DNA from: an uncultured Fibrobacter sp.
Lineage (GTDB): Bacteria > Fibrobacterota > Fibrobacteria > Fibrobacterales > Fibrobacteraceae
DNA length: 42,144 nt
Assembly: GCA_946405515.1 (NCBI GenBank)
Contig: CAMJHM010000016.1
Span: 1-42,144 of the forward strand
Reading direction: 5' to 3'
A model generated the notes under the pieces. It had not been told where the DNA came from and searched no databases. It saw nothing but the letters and a program-made list of their open reading frames with translations. Position 1 is the first letter of the stretch, and each line of letters opens with the position of its first letter. The position numbers and the translations under genes are program-made. Below are positions 1 to 7,202 of the stretch, piece after piece.

Positions 1-128
1 CTTCCGCTCCGGCTGGCGTGCTCGAGAAGGAATTCGGCTACGTGCCCGAGGCTGTGGCCGCGAAGGCCAAGGAATACCTCGCCGAGTTTGCCCAGAACGT
101 CGCTGACTTCAAGAAGGTGAACGGGTAA
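1..128 (+). CDS. tkt: Transketolase, C-terminal fragment (5' end outside window)
   Basis: An open frame enters from the left edge (first full codon at 3) and ends with TAA at 126-128, giving 41 residues. It contains SAPAGVLEKEFGY followed by VAAKAKEYL. This matches the conserved C-terminus of transketolases (SAPAxxLxxEFGF...VVAKAKxLL in the E. coli enzyme), the nucleotide-binding-like third domain. Transketolase moves two-carbon units between sugar phosphates in the pentose phosphate pathway, using thiamine diphosphate, in the cytoplasm. The catalytic and cofactor-binding parts lie upstream and cannot be checked here. A strong terminator follows 35 nt after the stop. Confidence 0.75.
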   Translation, partial: SAPAGVLEKEFGYVPEAVAAKAKEYLAEFAQNVADFKKVNG

Positions 129-162
129 TTTCGCAAGGCGAAACCTGGCGATAAGATTCATA

Positions 163-192
163 AAAAAAAACGACCGGTTGGTCGTTTTTTTT
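163..192 (+). terminator. Rho-independent terminator after transketolase
   Basis: CGACC at 171-175, loop GGTT, GGTCG at 180-184, extended by A-run/T-run pairing on both sides and ending in eight T's. It is a classical intrinsic terminator for the upstream gene; the flanking A-tract makes it plausible on the minus strand too. Confidence 0.85.
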
Positions 193-196
193 ATTG

Positions 197-202
197 TATA
201 TT
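197..202 (+). promoter_or_regulatory. -10-like TATATT for the FISUMP lipoprotein gene
   Basis: TATATT lies directly after the transketolase terminator and about 60 nt before the ATG at 263. A start near 209 would give a leader of about 54 nt that includes the ribosome binding site AAGGAG at 252-257. No clear -35 is visible. The same hexamer precedes several other genes in this window. Confidence 0.45.
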
Positions 203-262
203 TACGAGTAAAAGAAGATGGGCTTGAAGTATGCTCGAAGAATAAGTGGTTAAGGAGTGAAT

Positions 263-1075
263 ATGTATTCTAAAATGATTACGTCGATGGGATGTGCAAC
301 TCTCCTTTTGAGTGCGTTGACGTTCATCGCCTGCGATGCGAAATCAAATACTTGGCAAGCGGAATGGGTTGAACCGGAACCTCCATGTAGAACGAGTTCT
401 GAAGATAATTGTGAATATGGGACATTGGTTGATGACCGTGATGGTCAGACTTATAAGACCGTAAAAATTCGCGATCAATGGTGGATGAAGGAAAACCTGA
501 GATTCCGTTATGTAGAGCCTACGTCAACTTTGGATTCCAGTAGCTTTTGTTATAATGATACACTTCAGTATTGCGAAATGGACGGCCGCCTCTACTTGTG
601 GAGCGCTGCGATGGATAGTGCGGGTGTCTATAGCGATAATGGAAAGGGGTGCGGTTATGCTTCTGAATGTAACCATGCCGATGTTGTTAGGGGTGTTTGT
701 CCGCTTGGCTGGCATCTTCCGAGCAAAGAAGACTGGGATATTCTTATGGAATCAACGGGTATTGGTTCCTTTGGTGGGGAAAAACTGAAAGCTGTGACGA
801 GTTGGAATCGGAATGGATCTTCCTGGTATTTGACTGGGACTGACGATTATTCTTTTTCTGCTTATCCTGTTGCTCCGATGTTTTATCTGAATGGACAATA
901 TGATTATGGCCGTAGAATTTATTATGGTAATGACGCAGTGTATTGGAGTACCGCGTCAAAAGATAGCCTGAACTCAATCGCGTTGATTCTTCGATCTGGT
1001 GATCATCATGTAAGTTTTGGGGTGTATGGTTTTGCGAAGATTAATGCGACTCCTGTCCGTTGTTTGAAGGATTAG
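263..1075 (+). CDS. FISUMP-domain lipoprotein
   Basis: This 270-residue predicted lipoprotein has an N-terminal hydrophobic segment ending FIAC, with Cys24 as the likely lipidated residue (Phe at -3 is atypical). Residues about 52-269 match the Fibrobacter succinogenes major paralogous domain (FISUMP): DGQTYKTVKI then WWMKENL near 61-79, a cysteine-rich middle, CPLGWHLPS at 146-154, a Trp/Tyr-rich beta region, and the closing NATPVRCLKD. Functions of FISUMP proteins are largely unknown; they are numerous in Fibrobacter and probably cell-surface. I chose ATG 263 over GTG 257 because AAGGAG (252-257) is 5 nt from the ATG and would overlap the GTG. The gene is AT-richer than nrdR or the methyltransferase. 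No substrate can be inferred. Confidence 0.85.
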   Translation: MYSKMITSMGCATLLLSALTFIACDAKSNTWQAEWVEPEPPCRTSSEDNCEYGTLVDDRDGQTYKTVKIRDQWWMKENLRFRYVEPTSTLDSSSFCYNDTLQYCEMDGRLYLWSAAMDSAGVYSDNGKGCGYASECNHADVVRGVCPLGWHLPSKEDWDILMESTGIGSFGGEKLKAVTSWNRNGSSWYLTGTDDYSFSAYPVAPMFYLNGQYDYGRRIYYGNDAVYWSTASKDSLNSIALILRSGDHHVSFGVYGFAKINATPVRCLKD

Positions 1076-1171
1076 TTTTCCCTTTAACTTGGATTTTTAC
1101 AAAAAAAGCCCTTTTGCCTCACGGATAATGACGAAATCTCAAAAAAAGTGCTTTTTCCTCGCGAAAAAACT

Positions 1172-1184
1172 TATATTCAAGCCA
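1172..1184 (+). promoter_or_regulatory. TATATT 6 nt before the nrdR start codon (leaderless-type promoter)
   Basis: TATATT at 1172-1177 is followed by CAAGCC and then ATG at 1184. Transcription usually starts about 7 nt after a -10 hexamer, which is the A of this ATG. No Shine-Dalgarno-like sequence is present. The arrangement is the same as that of the MCE gene at 40915. Confidence 0.5.
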
Positions 1185-1630
1185 TGATTTGCCCTTTTTG
1201 CAAAACCGACAACGACAAGGTTGTCGATAGCCGCGTGAGCGGAACCTCTATACGCCGCCGCCGTGAATGCCTTGCCTGTGGCCGCCGCTTTACAACTCGT
1301 GAATATATCGAGTTGCAGCCGCTTACCGTTATCAAGAGAAACGGGAGCAAGGAGCCTTTCCAGCGCGAGAAACTGATGAAGGGCCTTATGGATTCTTGCA
1401 AGAAGCGCCCGGTGTCCAGGGAAGACTTGGAAAACTTGGCGACCAACGTCGAGAATTCCCTGCCGGTCAACGACAGTTTCGAGGTGACTTACGACCAGAT
1501 TGGCAACATGACCATGCAGGAACTCAAAAAACTCGATCCCGTGGCTTATGTGCGTTTTGCCTCCATCTACCGTGAGTTCAAGGAAGTCGGCGAGTTCGTG
1601 GACCAAATCAAGAATTTGGACAAGTCTTAG
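1184..1630 (+). CDS. nrdR: Transcriptional repressor NrdR
   Basis: The 148-residue product starts MICPFCKTDNDKVVDSR, the signature of NrdR, which represses ribonucleotide reductase genes by sensing ATP/dATP. The N-terminal zinc ribbon uses C3, C6, C29 and C32, followed by RRFTTRE. An ATP-cone domain spans roughly 46-136 (VIKRNGSKEPFQREKL) and the usual AYVRFASIYREF near the end is intact. The ATG at 1184 places the first Cys at position 3, as in the family; an in-frame GTG at 1148 would add 12 atypical residues. No ribonucleotide reductase gene or clear NrdR box was seen in the window. A TATATT hexamer sits 6 nt before the start. Confidence 0.95.
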   Translation: MICPFCKTDNDKVVDSRVSGTSIRRRRECLACGRRFTTREYIELQPLTVIKRNGSKEPFQREKLMKGLMDSCKKRPVSREDLENLATNVENSLPVNDSFEVTYDQIGNMTMQELKKLDPVAYVRFASIYREFKEVGEFVDQIKNLDKS

Positions 1631-1706
1631 ACGAAAGAACGCTCGCCATGCTCGCTACAGACGAGAGACGAAAGAAGTCTTCGAAGAATCCGAGCTTGCG
1701 TTATAG

Positions 1707-2696
1707 ATGATGAAGAATTTACTTAGGACTGCTTTCGAAAAACGTTCATCGCTGTTTGAGGTGACCGATGCTTTCCGCATTGTGAACGGGGCCGCGGATG
1801 GTTTCCCGGGGGTTACTCTCGACAAGTTTGGTGATCGGTTCCAGGTGCAGTTCTTTGGGCCGGAAATGCTTTCGCGTCGCCGCGAGCTTGTCGATGCGGT
1901 GTCGCGACTGTTCAATCCTGTTTGCGTTGTGGTGAAGGAGCGTCTCTCGCGCTCGGGCAAGTCTTTGGAAAATGCTCCGATGGAAATTGCGCTCGGGACT
2001 CGGGAAGATGCTGTGGGTATCGTGCGCGAGGGGCGCGCGCGGTTTCATGTGGATTTGCTCGATACGGTGAATCCCGGGTTGTTCCTCGACATGCGCCATG
2101 TGCGCCTCGAAGTGGAGGAACGCTTCCGCGCATTGTCCGGCGCGGCCCAATCCGGCGAAGGTCCGCGCTTCCTCAATCTTTTCAGCTACACGTGCAGCTT
2201 CTCGGTGCATGCGCGGCTGGGCGGCGCCGCTGTTGCAACGAATGCCGATATCAGCGGGAAGATTTTGGATAAGGGTCGCGAAAACTATGCGCTGAATGGG
2301 CTTGACTTGCGCCCAGGAGAATTTTTCCGCGGCAATGCGCTTGAATACGTGCGCTGGGCTTGTAAGAAAGGGCTCCGCTTTGACGGTATCGTGCTTGATC
2401 CGCCGAGTTTCGCCCGCTTCAAAGGTTTCAACTTCAACGTGCGCGAACACTTGATGCCGCTTGTCTCGGAATGTGCTCAAATCCTGAACCCGCACGGGTT
2501 CTTCATGGTGAGTTCCAATTACAGCGAGTTTGTACTTGACGCATTCTCTCGTGATGTGCTCGATGCCGTGAAGTCGGTACACAAGAATGCCCGCACTGCT
2601 TGGAAGCGCGGGCAGGATATTGATTTTGCGGGCAGTGGTTCCACGAAGGATTCTTGCCTTGTCGCAACGCTTGTAGAAGTAGGAAGTAGGCTGTAG
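1707..2696 (+). CDS. Class I SAM-dependent rRNA methyltransferase, RlmI-like
   Basis: This 329-residue protein is related to the COG1092 (RlmI/RlmK) rRNA methyltransferases. Residues about 17-115 form the central linker domain (FRIVNGAADGFPGVTLDKFGD). The Rossmann methyltransferase follows, with SAM motif I LNLFSYTCSFSVHA (156-169) and motif IV LDPPSFAR (230-237). No N-terminal PUA domain is present, so it is shorter than E. coli RlmI. The position where RlmI has its catalytic Cys (SCS) reads SSNYS here (269-273), so m5C formation is not supported and the target base is uncertain. Two ATGs (1707, 1710) are possible and neither has a Shine-Dalgarno. It lies 76 nt after nrdR and has its own downstream hairpin. 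Confidence 0.8.
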   Translation: MMKNLLRTAFEKRSSLFEVTDAFRIVNGAADGFPGVTLDKFGDRFQVQFFGPEMLSRRRELVDAVSRLFNPVCVVVKERLSRSGKSLENAPMEIALGTREDAVGIVREGRARFHVDLLDTVNPGLFLDMRHVRLEVEERFRALSGAAQSGEGPRFLNLFSYTCSFSVHARLGGAAVATNADISGKILDKGRENYALNGLDLRPGEFFRGNALEYVRWACKKGLRFDGIVLDPPSFARFKGFNFNVREHLMPLVSECAQILNPHGFFMVSSNYSEFVLDAFSRDVLDAVKSVHKNARTAWKRGQDIDFAGSGSTKDSCLVATLVEVGSRL

Positions 2697-2822
2697 GACA
2701 AATGCGTAAGGCGAGCGCCGCGGTCAAGCTTGCTTGAACATGGCCGAGCCGAGCATTTGGTACTTGAGCGAAGCGAGAGTACAAGTAGGCAGTAAGCAGT
2801 GGTTAGTGGTTAGGGATGTGTC

Positions 2823-2853
2823 ATGCCCGGCTTGACCGGGCATCTCCTTTTTT
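2823..2853 (+). terminator. Hairpin terminator / REP-like palindrome
   Basis: ATGCCCGG at 2823-2830 pairs with CCGGGCAT at 2836-2843 across a CTTGA loop, followed by CTCC and six T's. It can terminate the methyltransferase transcript. The form (ATGCCCGG-loop-CCGGGCAT-CTCC) resembles dispersed intergenic palindromes known in many genomes, so it may be a repeat-family member. Only one copy is in the window. Confidence 0.6.
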
Positions 2854-2878
2854 ATCTCACTGCTTATCGCTCATTGCC

Positions 2879-2898
2879 GGCTCCTCGAACCTGGAGCC
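2879..2898 (-). terminator. Inverted repeat at the end of the signalling operon
   Basis: GGCTCC (2879-2884) and GGAGCC (2893-2898) flank an 8-nt loop, 8 nt after the stop of the sigma-54 activator gene read on the minus strand. There is no T-run after it, so it is at best a weak terminator or transcript-end stabiliser. Confidence 0.3.
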
Positions 2899-2905
2899 TC
2901 GAGCC

Positions 2906-4432
2906 TCACCCCTCGTCGCCTTCTTCCATCGCGATTTTCAGTTCCTTCAGCTTGCGCCAAAGGGTCGCGCGGCTGATGCCGAGTCGCTTGCAGACTTCGG
3001 TGCGGTTGCCCTTGCAGATGCTGAGGGCGTGCAGGATGTGCCTGCGTTCCATTTCCTCGAGCGAGAGGATTTCGTCGGAACTGCTTGCGTCCTTCTTTTC
3101 GCCGAGGGTGATTTCTGCATAGCCGTCCTGGGCCTTGCCCGGATAGGGCTCGCTTTCCGTCCCGCCGCGTTCTGCCGAACTTTCCTGCGGGGCGATTGCG
3201 CCGCCGTTATCCCAGACGGTCTCGCCGTTCGCGATGGCCGCTTGCTTCATGTGCGGGATGGCGATGGGCTTTTCGTTCGCTTCGTTCTGGACTTCTTCGG
3301 GCAAGTCTTCCAAGCGGATGACTCCGTTTTCCGAAAGTACGATGGCATGCTCGATGATGTTCTCGAGTTCGCGGATGTTGCCCGGATAGCGGTATCGGCT
3401 GAGCGCATACTGTGCTGCGGGTTCGATGTCGACAATGTCTTTGCCGTGGGCTTCTTTGTACTTGAGGATGAAGTAGCGCACGAGTGCAGGAATCACGGGC
3501 TTGCGTTCGCGCAGGGGCGGGAGTTGCAAGTGGAACGTGTTCAACCTGTAGTAAAGGTCTTCGCGGAACCGGCCTTCGAGCATGGCGTCCTTGAGTTCGC
3601 GGTTTGTCGCCGCGATGACGCGCACGTCTACATAGCGACTCTCGGTTTCGCCCACGCGGCGTATCTCGTGGTTCTGCAAGAAGCGCAGGAGTTTGACTTG
3701 CGTTGCCGGGGAAAGTTCGCCGACTTCGTCGAGGAACAGTGTGCCGCCGTTTGCAGATTCGAACAAGCCCTTCTTGTCGGCGGTGGAACCGGTGTACGAA
3801 CCCTTCTTGCTGCCGAAGAGTTCGCTTTCGACCAGGTTCTCCGGAATGGCGCCGCAGTTGACGGCGACGAAGGGAGCTTCACTCCTCTTGCTGTAGCGGT
3901 GTACAATCTTGGCGAGGAACTCCTTGCCCGAGCCGGATTCGCCGGTGATGAGCACTGTGCTTGTCGTGGGGGCAATCTTGTAGACCGTCTTGAGAATCTT
4001 GCGCATTTCTGGCGTGTTGCCGAGCAGGCTATCCAGAACCTGCGATTCCATCAATTGCGCGGTAGACTTGTTCTGCTGCTGTGCCAGGGCCTTCTTGGCC
4101 ACGTCCTCGAGCTGCGAAATAGAAAGCGGCTTCATGAGGAAACTGCTGGCGCCTCTAGAAATGGCGCTTGTCGCACCGGGCCAGTTCTTGTCGTTGCACA
4201 GCACGTAGATTTCGATGCCGGGGTGCCGTTCCTTCAGGTAGCTCACCATGTCCATGTTTTCGAGCATGAGGAAGGGAACCTCGATGAACGCGAGGTCCAC
4301 CGGTTGGTTCTTGGCCAAAGGCATGAAGGCGTCCTTGTCGCTGCACACGACAAAATCCGTGTCCGGTATGGACCACGAATGCTGGATGTCGCTGATAAAG
4401 TTTTTATCTAAATCGGCGATCAGAATTTTCAT
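2906..4432 (-). CDS. Sigma-54-dependent response regulator (NtrC family) with degenerate receiver
   Basis: This 508-residue protein has an N-terminal receiver-like domain (1-115), an AAA+ sigma-54 activation domain (about 136-375) and a Fis-type helix-turn-helix (about 477-497, NRTEVCKRLGISRATLWRKL). AAA+ motifs are Walker A GESGSGKE (164-171), the sigma-54 contact loop GSYTGS (211-216; the usual form is GAFTGA), Walker B LFLDE (232-236) and REDLYYRLN. In the receiver, the phosphoacceptor Asp is Glu51 (VDLAFIEVPF), the Thr/Ser switch position is Cys79, and the Lys of KP (101) is kept, so normal aspartyl phosphorylation is unlikely. A Ser/Glu/Gly-rich linker (about 380-452) precedes the HTH. 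It is third in an operon, 6 nt after the stand-alone receiver gene. Targets are unknown. Confidence 0.92.
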   Translation of the reverse strand: MKILIADLDKNFISDIQHSWSIPDTDFVVCSDKDAFMPLAKNQPVDLAFIEVPFLMLENMDMVSYLKERHPGIEIYVLCNDKNWPGATSAISRGASSFLMKPLSISQLEDVAKKALAQQQNKSTAQLMESQVLDSLLGNTPEMRKILKTVYKIAPTTSTVLITGESGSGKEFLAKIVHRYSKRSEAPFVAVNCGAIPENLVESELFGSKKGSYTGSTADKKGLFESANGGTLFLDEVGELSPATQVKLLRFLQNHEIRRVGETESRYVDVRVIAATNRELKDAMLEGRFREDLYYRLNTFHLQLPPLRERKPVIPALVRYFILKYKEAHGKDIVDIEPAAQYALSRYRYPGNIRELENIIEHAIVLSENGVIRLEDLPEEVQNEANEKPIAIPHMKQAAIANGETVWDNGGAIAPQESSAERGGTESEPYPGKAQDGYAEITLGEKKDASSSDEILSLEEMERRHILHALSICKGNRTEVCKRLGISRATLWRKLKELKIAMEEGDEG

Positions 4433-4438
4433 AGGCTT

Positions 4439-4810
4439 TTAGTGCTTCTGGATGATTTCCTCGACCTTCGCTCGGAGTGCCTGTAGGTCTACGGGCTTGT
4501 TGAATGTCGCCGCGACGTCGAAGTGCTTCGCCGTGATGAGATAGTCGTCGGCTGCTGTACGTCCGCCACCGCTGACGGCGATAATTCTGTCACTCATTCC
4601 CATGCGGCGGAGATCAAGGATAACTTCGTAACCGTCGACGTTGGGCATGATAATGTCCGTAATGATTACATCGTAGACGTTGCTCTGGTACAGAGCCTTG
4701 GCTTCTTTTCCGTTCGATGCCGTATCGACGTCGTAGCCCTTAATGGTCAGGGCGGACTTGAGCATCAGGTTGAACTGTTCGTCATCATCAATAATCAGGA
4801 TTGTGGACAT
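4439..4810 (-). CDS. Stand-alone receiver (CheY-like) response regulator
   Basis: The 123-residue protein is a single receiver domain without an output domain. Acidic pocket residues D8-D10 (IIDDDE), phosphoacceptor D52 (IITDIIMPNVDG), the switch region AVSGGG and the KP motif (FNKPVD) are all present, so it should be phosphorylatable. The start at 4810 is supported by GGAGGGACC just before the ATG; an upstream in-frame ATG at 4828 would overlap the kinase coding end. It lies 10 nt after the kinase stop and 6 nt before the sigma-54 regulator start. It probably relays or buffers phosphate from the kinase, perhaps with the following degenerate regulator as output; that partnership is inference from gene order. 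Confidence 0.88.
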   Translation of the reverse strand: MSTILIIDDDEQFNLMLKSALTIKGYDVDTASNGKEAKALYQSNVYDVIITDIIMPNVDGYEVILDLRRMGMSDRIIAVSGGGRTAADDYLITAKHFDVAATFNKPVDLQALRAKVEEIIQKH

Positions 4811-4820
4811 GGTCCCTCCA

Positions 4821-7133
4821 TTATTCATTCCTTTTAGGCCAATATAGATTAAATGTGGTGCCTTTGCCTAGCGTAGTTTGTACGTTGAACGACGCTTTTG
4901 CCTCTTTTAGGAGCCTTACGGCAGAAGATAGCCCTAAACCGAGGCCTTCGCCAGGTGCTTTTGTTGTAAAAAATGGTGAAAAAATGCGTTCCAGGGTGCC
5001 GGCGTCCATTCCGGTTCCCGTGTCCGAGATGCTGATTTTTGCGTAGGAACCTGCCGGAATGGGGGCCGCATAGGGGACATCCAAGGTCTCTTCTAGCGTT
5101 TCGGAATGCATCCGGATGGTGAGCTGGCCGCCCGTGGACTTCATTGCGTCGATTCCGTTTTTCACGATATTCGTGATGACGCGCTCGAACGAGGCGACCA
5201 CGCCCATGATCTTGATATCCTCGTCGAGTTCGGTGGAGACGATACGCATGCCCTTCGGGAGGCTCTGCGTGAACCGCACGACAACGTCCTTGATGATGAT
5301 GTGCGGAGAGAACTCTATTGGCGGGATGGCGGCGGAGGTATTGCCGCGAATCGTGCTGAGCAACTCTTCGAGGGATTGCTTGCCGCGTTCTGCAGCCTTG
5401 CGCGCTTCGCAGATGAACATGTAGGCCGGATGGTTCTCGTCGATGGATTCCTTCGCGAGGTCGCAGAATCCGATCTGTGACCCGAGGATGTTGTTGTAGT
5501 CGTGTGCGAAGGCTCCGCACAAGGTTCCCAATTCTTCGAGGCGGGAGTGGATGTATTTTTGCTCGCGCAGCATGTCACGTTCTTTTTCGAGCTTGCGCTG
5601 TTCGGTCATATCGATTTTCAGGCCAATGACCTTGTAGGGCGCCGATTCCGTGACAATCGGGATGAAGAGGTTGTCGAATATGAAAACTTCCTTTCCTTCG
5701 CGGAAAAGGACGTTTGCCTCGTCTTGGGTGATGATTCTTCCGCTTACCGTCTCGTAAGAAATGAACGATTTTGAAACACCTTTGGTGCGCGCTTCGATTT
5801 CGTATTCAGTGATTTGCGAAGCTTCGTCGAACGAAGAAGACTTGTTTCCGCGGTTTGCGATATCCTTCTGATTCTGCATCACGTAGACACCCTGTTCGTT
5901 TTTGGACCAGAACTGGAAGGGCAGGGCGTTAATCAAGGTGAACAAGAAGTTCCTGTTTTCGTCGGAACGCTTTTCGGAAATGTTCAAGCGGTCTTGGTAA
6001 CGGATGAGGTCTTGCTTGTATTCTACGTATTGCTCGTTTAAATCGCGGATGCGTTGCTGGTAGTATAGCGTGTTGGTGAGGTCGCTGAACTGGATCACGA
6101 ACTCGCTAGAGAGCATGTTCAGGTGGCTCTGGTAAATCTTTATGTCGAACTTGTGGATTTCGTTCTTGATGGAAATCTTTTGGTTCTTGTAATGGGATTC
6201 GCGGAAAAACTCCAGGTTCTTCGAGAAAATTTCCTGGATGTATTTTGTTTGCAATTCGTCGATGGTCGTCTGGAACATCTGCAGTGCAATTGGGTTGGCA
6301 GATTTGATGCGTCCATCCGAATGGTAGCAGATGATGCCATCGTTGATTTGGTTTATAATTCTGGAGAGTAGCCAGTAGGAACTTTTGTTTTTGTATGTGA
6401 TAGATGTGAAATATTGGATGGCAAGGAGAGCAAGAAGTATGCTACAACATTGGTTCCAGAAAAGGAAGTGCATCTTGTCGGGCTTGAACGAGGTCGTCTG
6501 TATAATGGGCAGGATGAAGTCGAACGAATAGGCGATGAGGAATATCGTGATGAAACATGCCAAAATTTTTGTGTTGACCTTCACCATGTTGGAACTGCTG
6601 GACTGCATGCACCTTTTGAACAATTGGTACATCGTTGCGATAATGGGCGGGACAACAAATAAGATGAAGAACGTTGAGAAAATGATGGCGATAGGGTAGT
6701 TTTTCAGGGGGTAGAGCCCCATGATGCGGAATTCGGTGAGTATGCGGATGTCGAAGATGGCGAATATGGAAATGAGCAGAACGGCGCAAATGGCGATAGT
6801 GTTCCAAATCTTTGAAAACATTGTTTCCGAATGATCTGAATCCAGTTTGCCGATTCTATAAATCGTGGTGCCGGTTTGCACCCAGGCTAAGGCCTGGATG
6901 GTGAACAGGACTATCTTGATTGTTGAGGTCTGCGGCTGAAAGAGGAATAGTGAACCCGTGAGAGCACAGAGGTTCCATACGATGTTGATATGGATGAACT
7001 TCAAGATGGGTTCGGGAAGCTTTTTCGCATTGGTCTCTTTCCAAAGCAATTTCTTGAAGCCAAGTGACAGAACAAGCGCTATTGCAGACAGCGCTATGAT
7101 GTATGGCGAATGGGAGTACAAGACCTCGTGCAT
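4821..7133 (-). CDS. Sensor histidine kinase with seven-helix membrane domain and two PAS domains
   Basis: The 770-residue inner-membrane kinase has about seven hydrophobic helices in residues 9-243, a PAS-like domain (about 255-360), a coiled coil (about 355-392), a second PAS/PAC domain (about 393-512), and a kinase core. H544 in FAHDYNNIL is the phosphorylation site (the HD-NN type seen in NtrB-like and hybrid kinases). The ATPase domain has the N box (NIVKNGIDAM), G1 (SDTGTGMD, 703-710), F box (FSPFFTTK) and G2 (GEGLGLGLSS, 728-737). I start at 7133 because the upstream in-frame extension to 7166 runs through a terminator hairpin. It is first in the operon with the two regulators. The signal sensed is unknown. 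Confidence 0.9.
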   Translation of the reverse strand: MHEVLYSHSPYIIALSAIALVLSLGFKKLLWKETNAKKLPEPILKFIHINIVWNLCALTGSLFLFQPQTSTIKIVLFTIQALAWVQTGTTIYRIGKLDSDHSETMFSKIWNTIAICAVLLISIFAIFDIRILTEFRIMGLYPLKNYPIAIIFSTFFILFVVPPIIATMYQLFKRCMQSSSSNMVKVNTKILACFITIFLIAYSFDFILPIIQTTSFKPDKMHFLFWNQCCSILLALLAIQYFTSITYKNKSSYWLLSRIINQINDGIICYHSDGRIKSANPIALQMFQTTIDELQTKYIQEIFSKNLEFFRESHYKNQKISIKNEIHKFDIKIYQSHLNMLSSEFVIQFSDLTNTLYYQQRIRDLNEQYVEYKQDLIRYQDRLNISEKRSDENRNFLFTLINALPFQFWSKNEQGVYVMQNQKDIANRGNKSSSFDEASQITEYEIEARTKGVSKSFISYETVSGRIITQDEANVLFREGKEVFIFDNLFIPIVTESAPYKVIGLKIDMTEQRKLEKERDMLREQKYIHSRLEELGTLCGAFAHDYNNILGSQIGFCDLAKESIDENHPAYMFICEARKAAERGKQSLEELLSTIRGNTSAAIPPIEFSPHIIIKDVVVRFTQSLPKGMRIVSTELDEDIKIMGVVASFERVITNIVKNGIDAMKSTGGQLTIRMHSETLEETLDVPYAAPIPAGSYAKISISDTGTGMDAGTLERIFSPFFTTKAPGEGLGLGLSSAVRLLKEAKASFNVQTTLGKGTTFNLYWPKRNE
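4841..4846 (-). promoter_or_regulatory. Possible internal promoter for the receiver gene
   Basis: On the minus strand TCTATATTGG lies about 30 nt before the receiver ATG, within the last codons of the kinase gene. The same ten bases occur before the Omp85-like gene at 35651-35660. It could allow the two regulators to be made without the kinase. Confidence 0.3.
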
Positions 7134-7149
7134 GCTTGTGATGAAAACT

Positions 7150-7176
7150 AAAAAAAAAGCTCGCACACGGCGAGCT
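7150..7176 (-). terminator. Terminator of the first GH9 gene
   Basis: Read on the minus strand, AGCTCGC (7176-7170), a 5-nt loop, and GCGAGCT (7164-7158) are followed by nine T's. It lies 26 nt after the GH9 stop and separates that gene from the kinase operon. Confidence 0.85.
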
Positions 7177-7202
7177 CTTTTGGGAAAAAATACAGGGTTC
7201 TC

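Noticed and set aside
209..212. DCGD instead of the common DAGD in the GH9 catalytic motif (numbers are residues of GH9-1)
   Set aside because: Both catalytic Asp are present and Cys at this place also occurs in other bacterial GH9 enzymes, so it is not evidence of lost activity.
2816..4411. A 531-codon plus-strand frame opposite the sigma-54 regulator
   Set aside because: The minus-strand gene has complete AAA+ and HTH motifs; the opposite frame is a low-complexity shadow and crosses the terminator at 2823-2853.
7134..7166. An 11-codon upstream extension of the sensor kinase
   Set aside because: It runs through the T-run and stem of the GH9-1 terminator.
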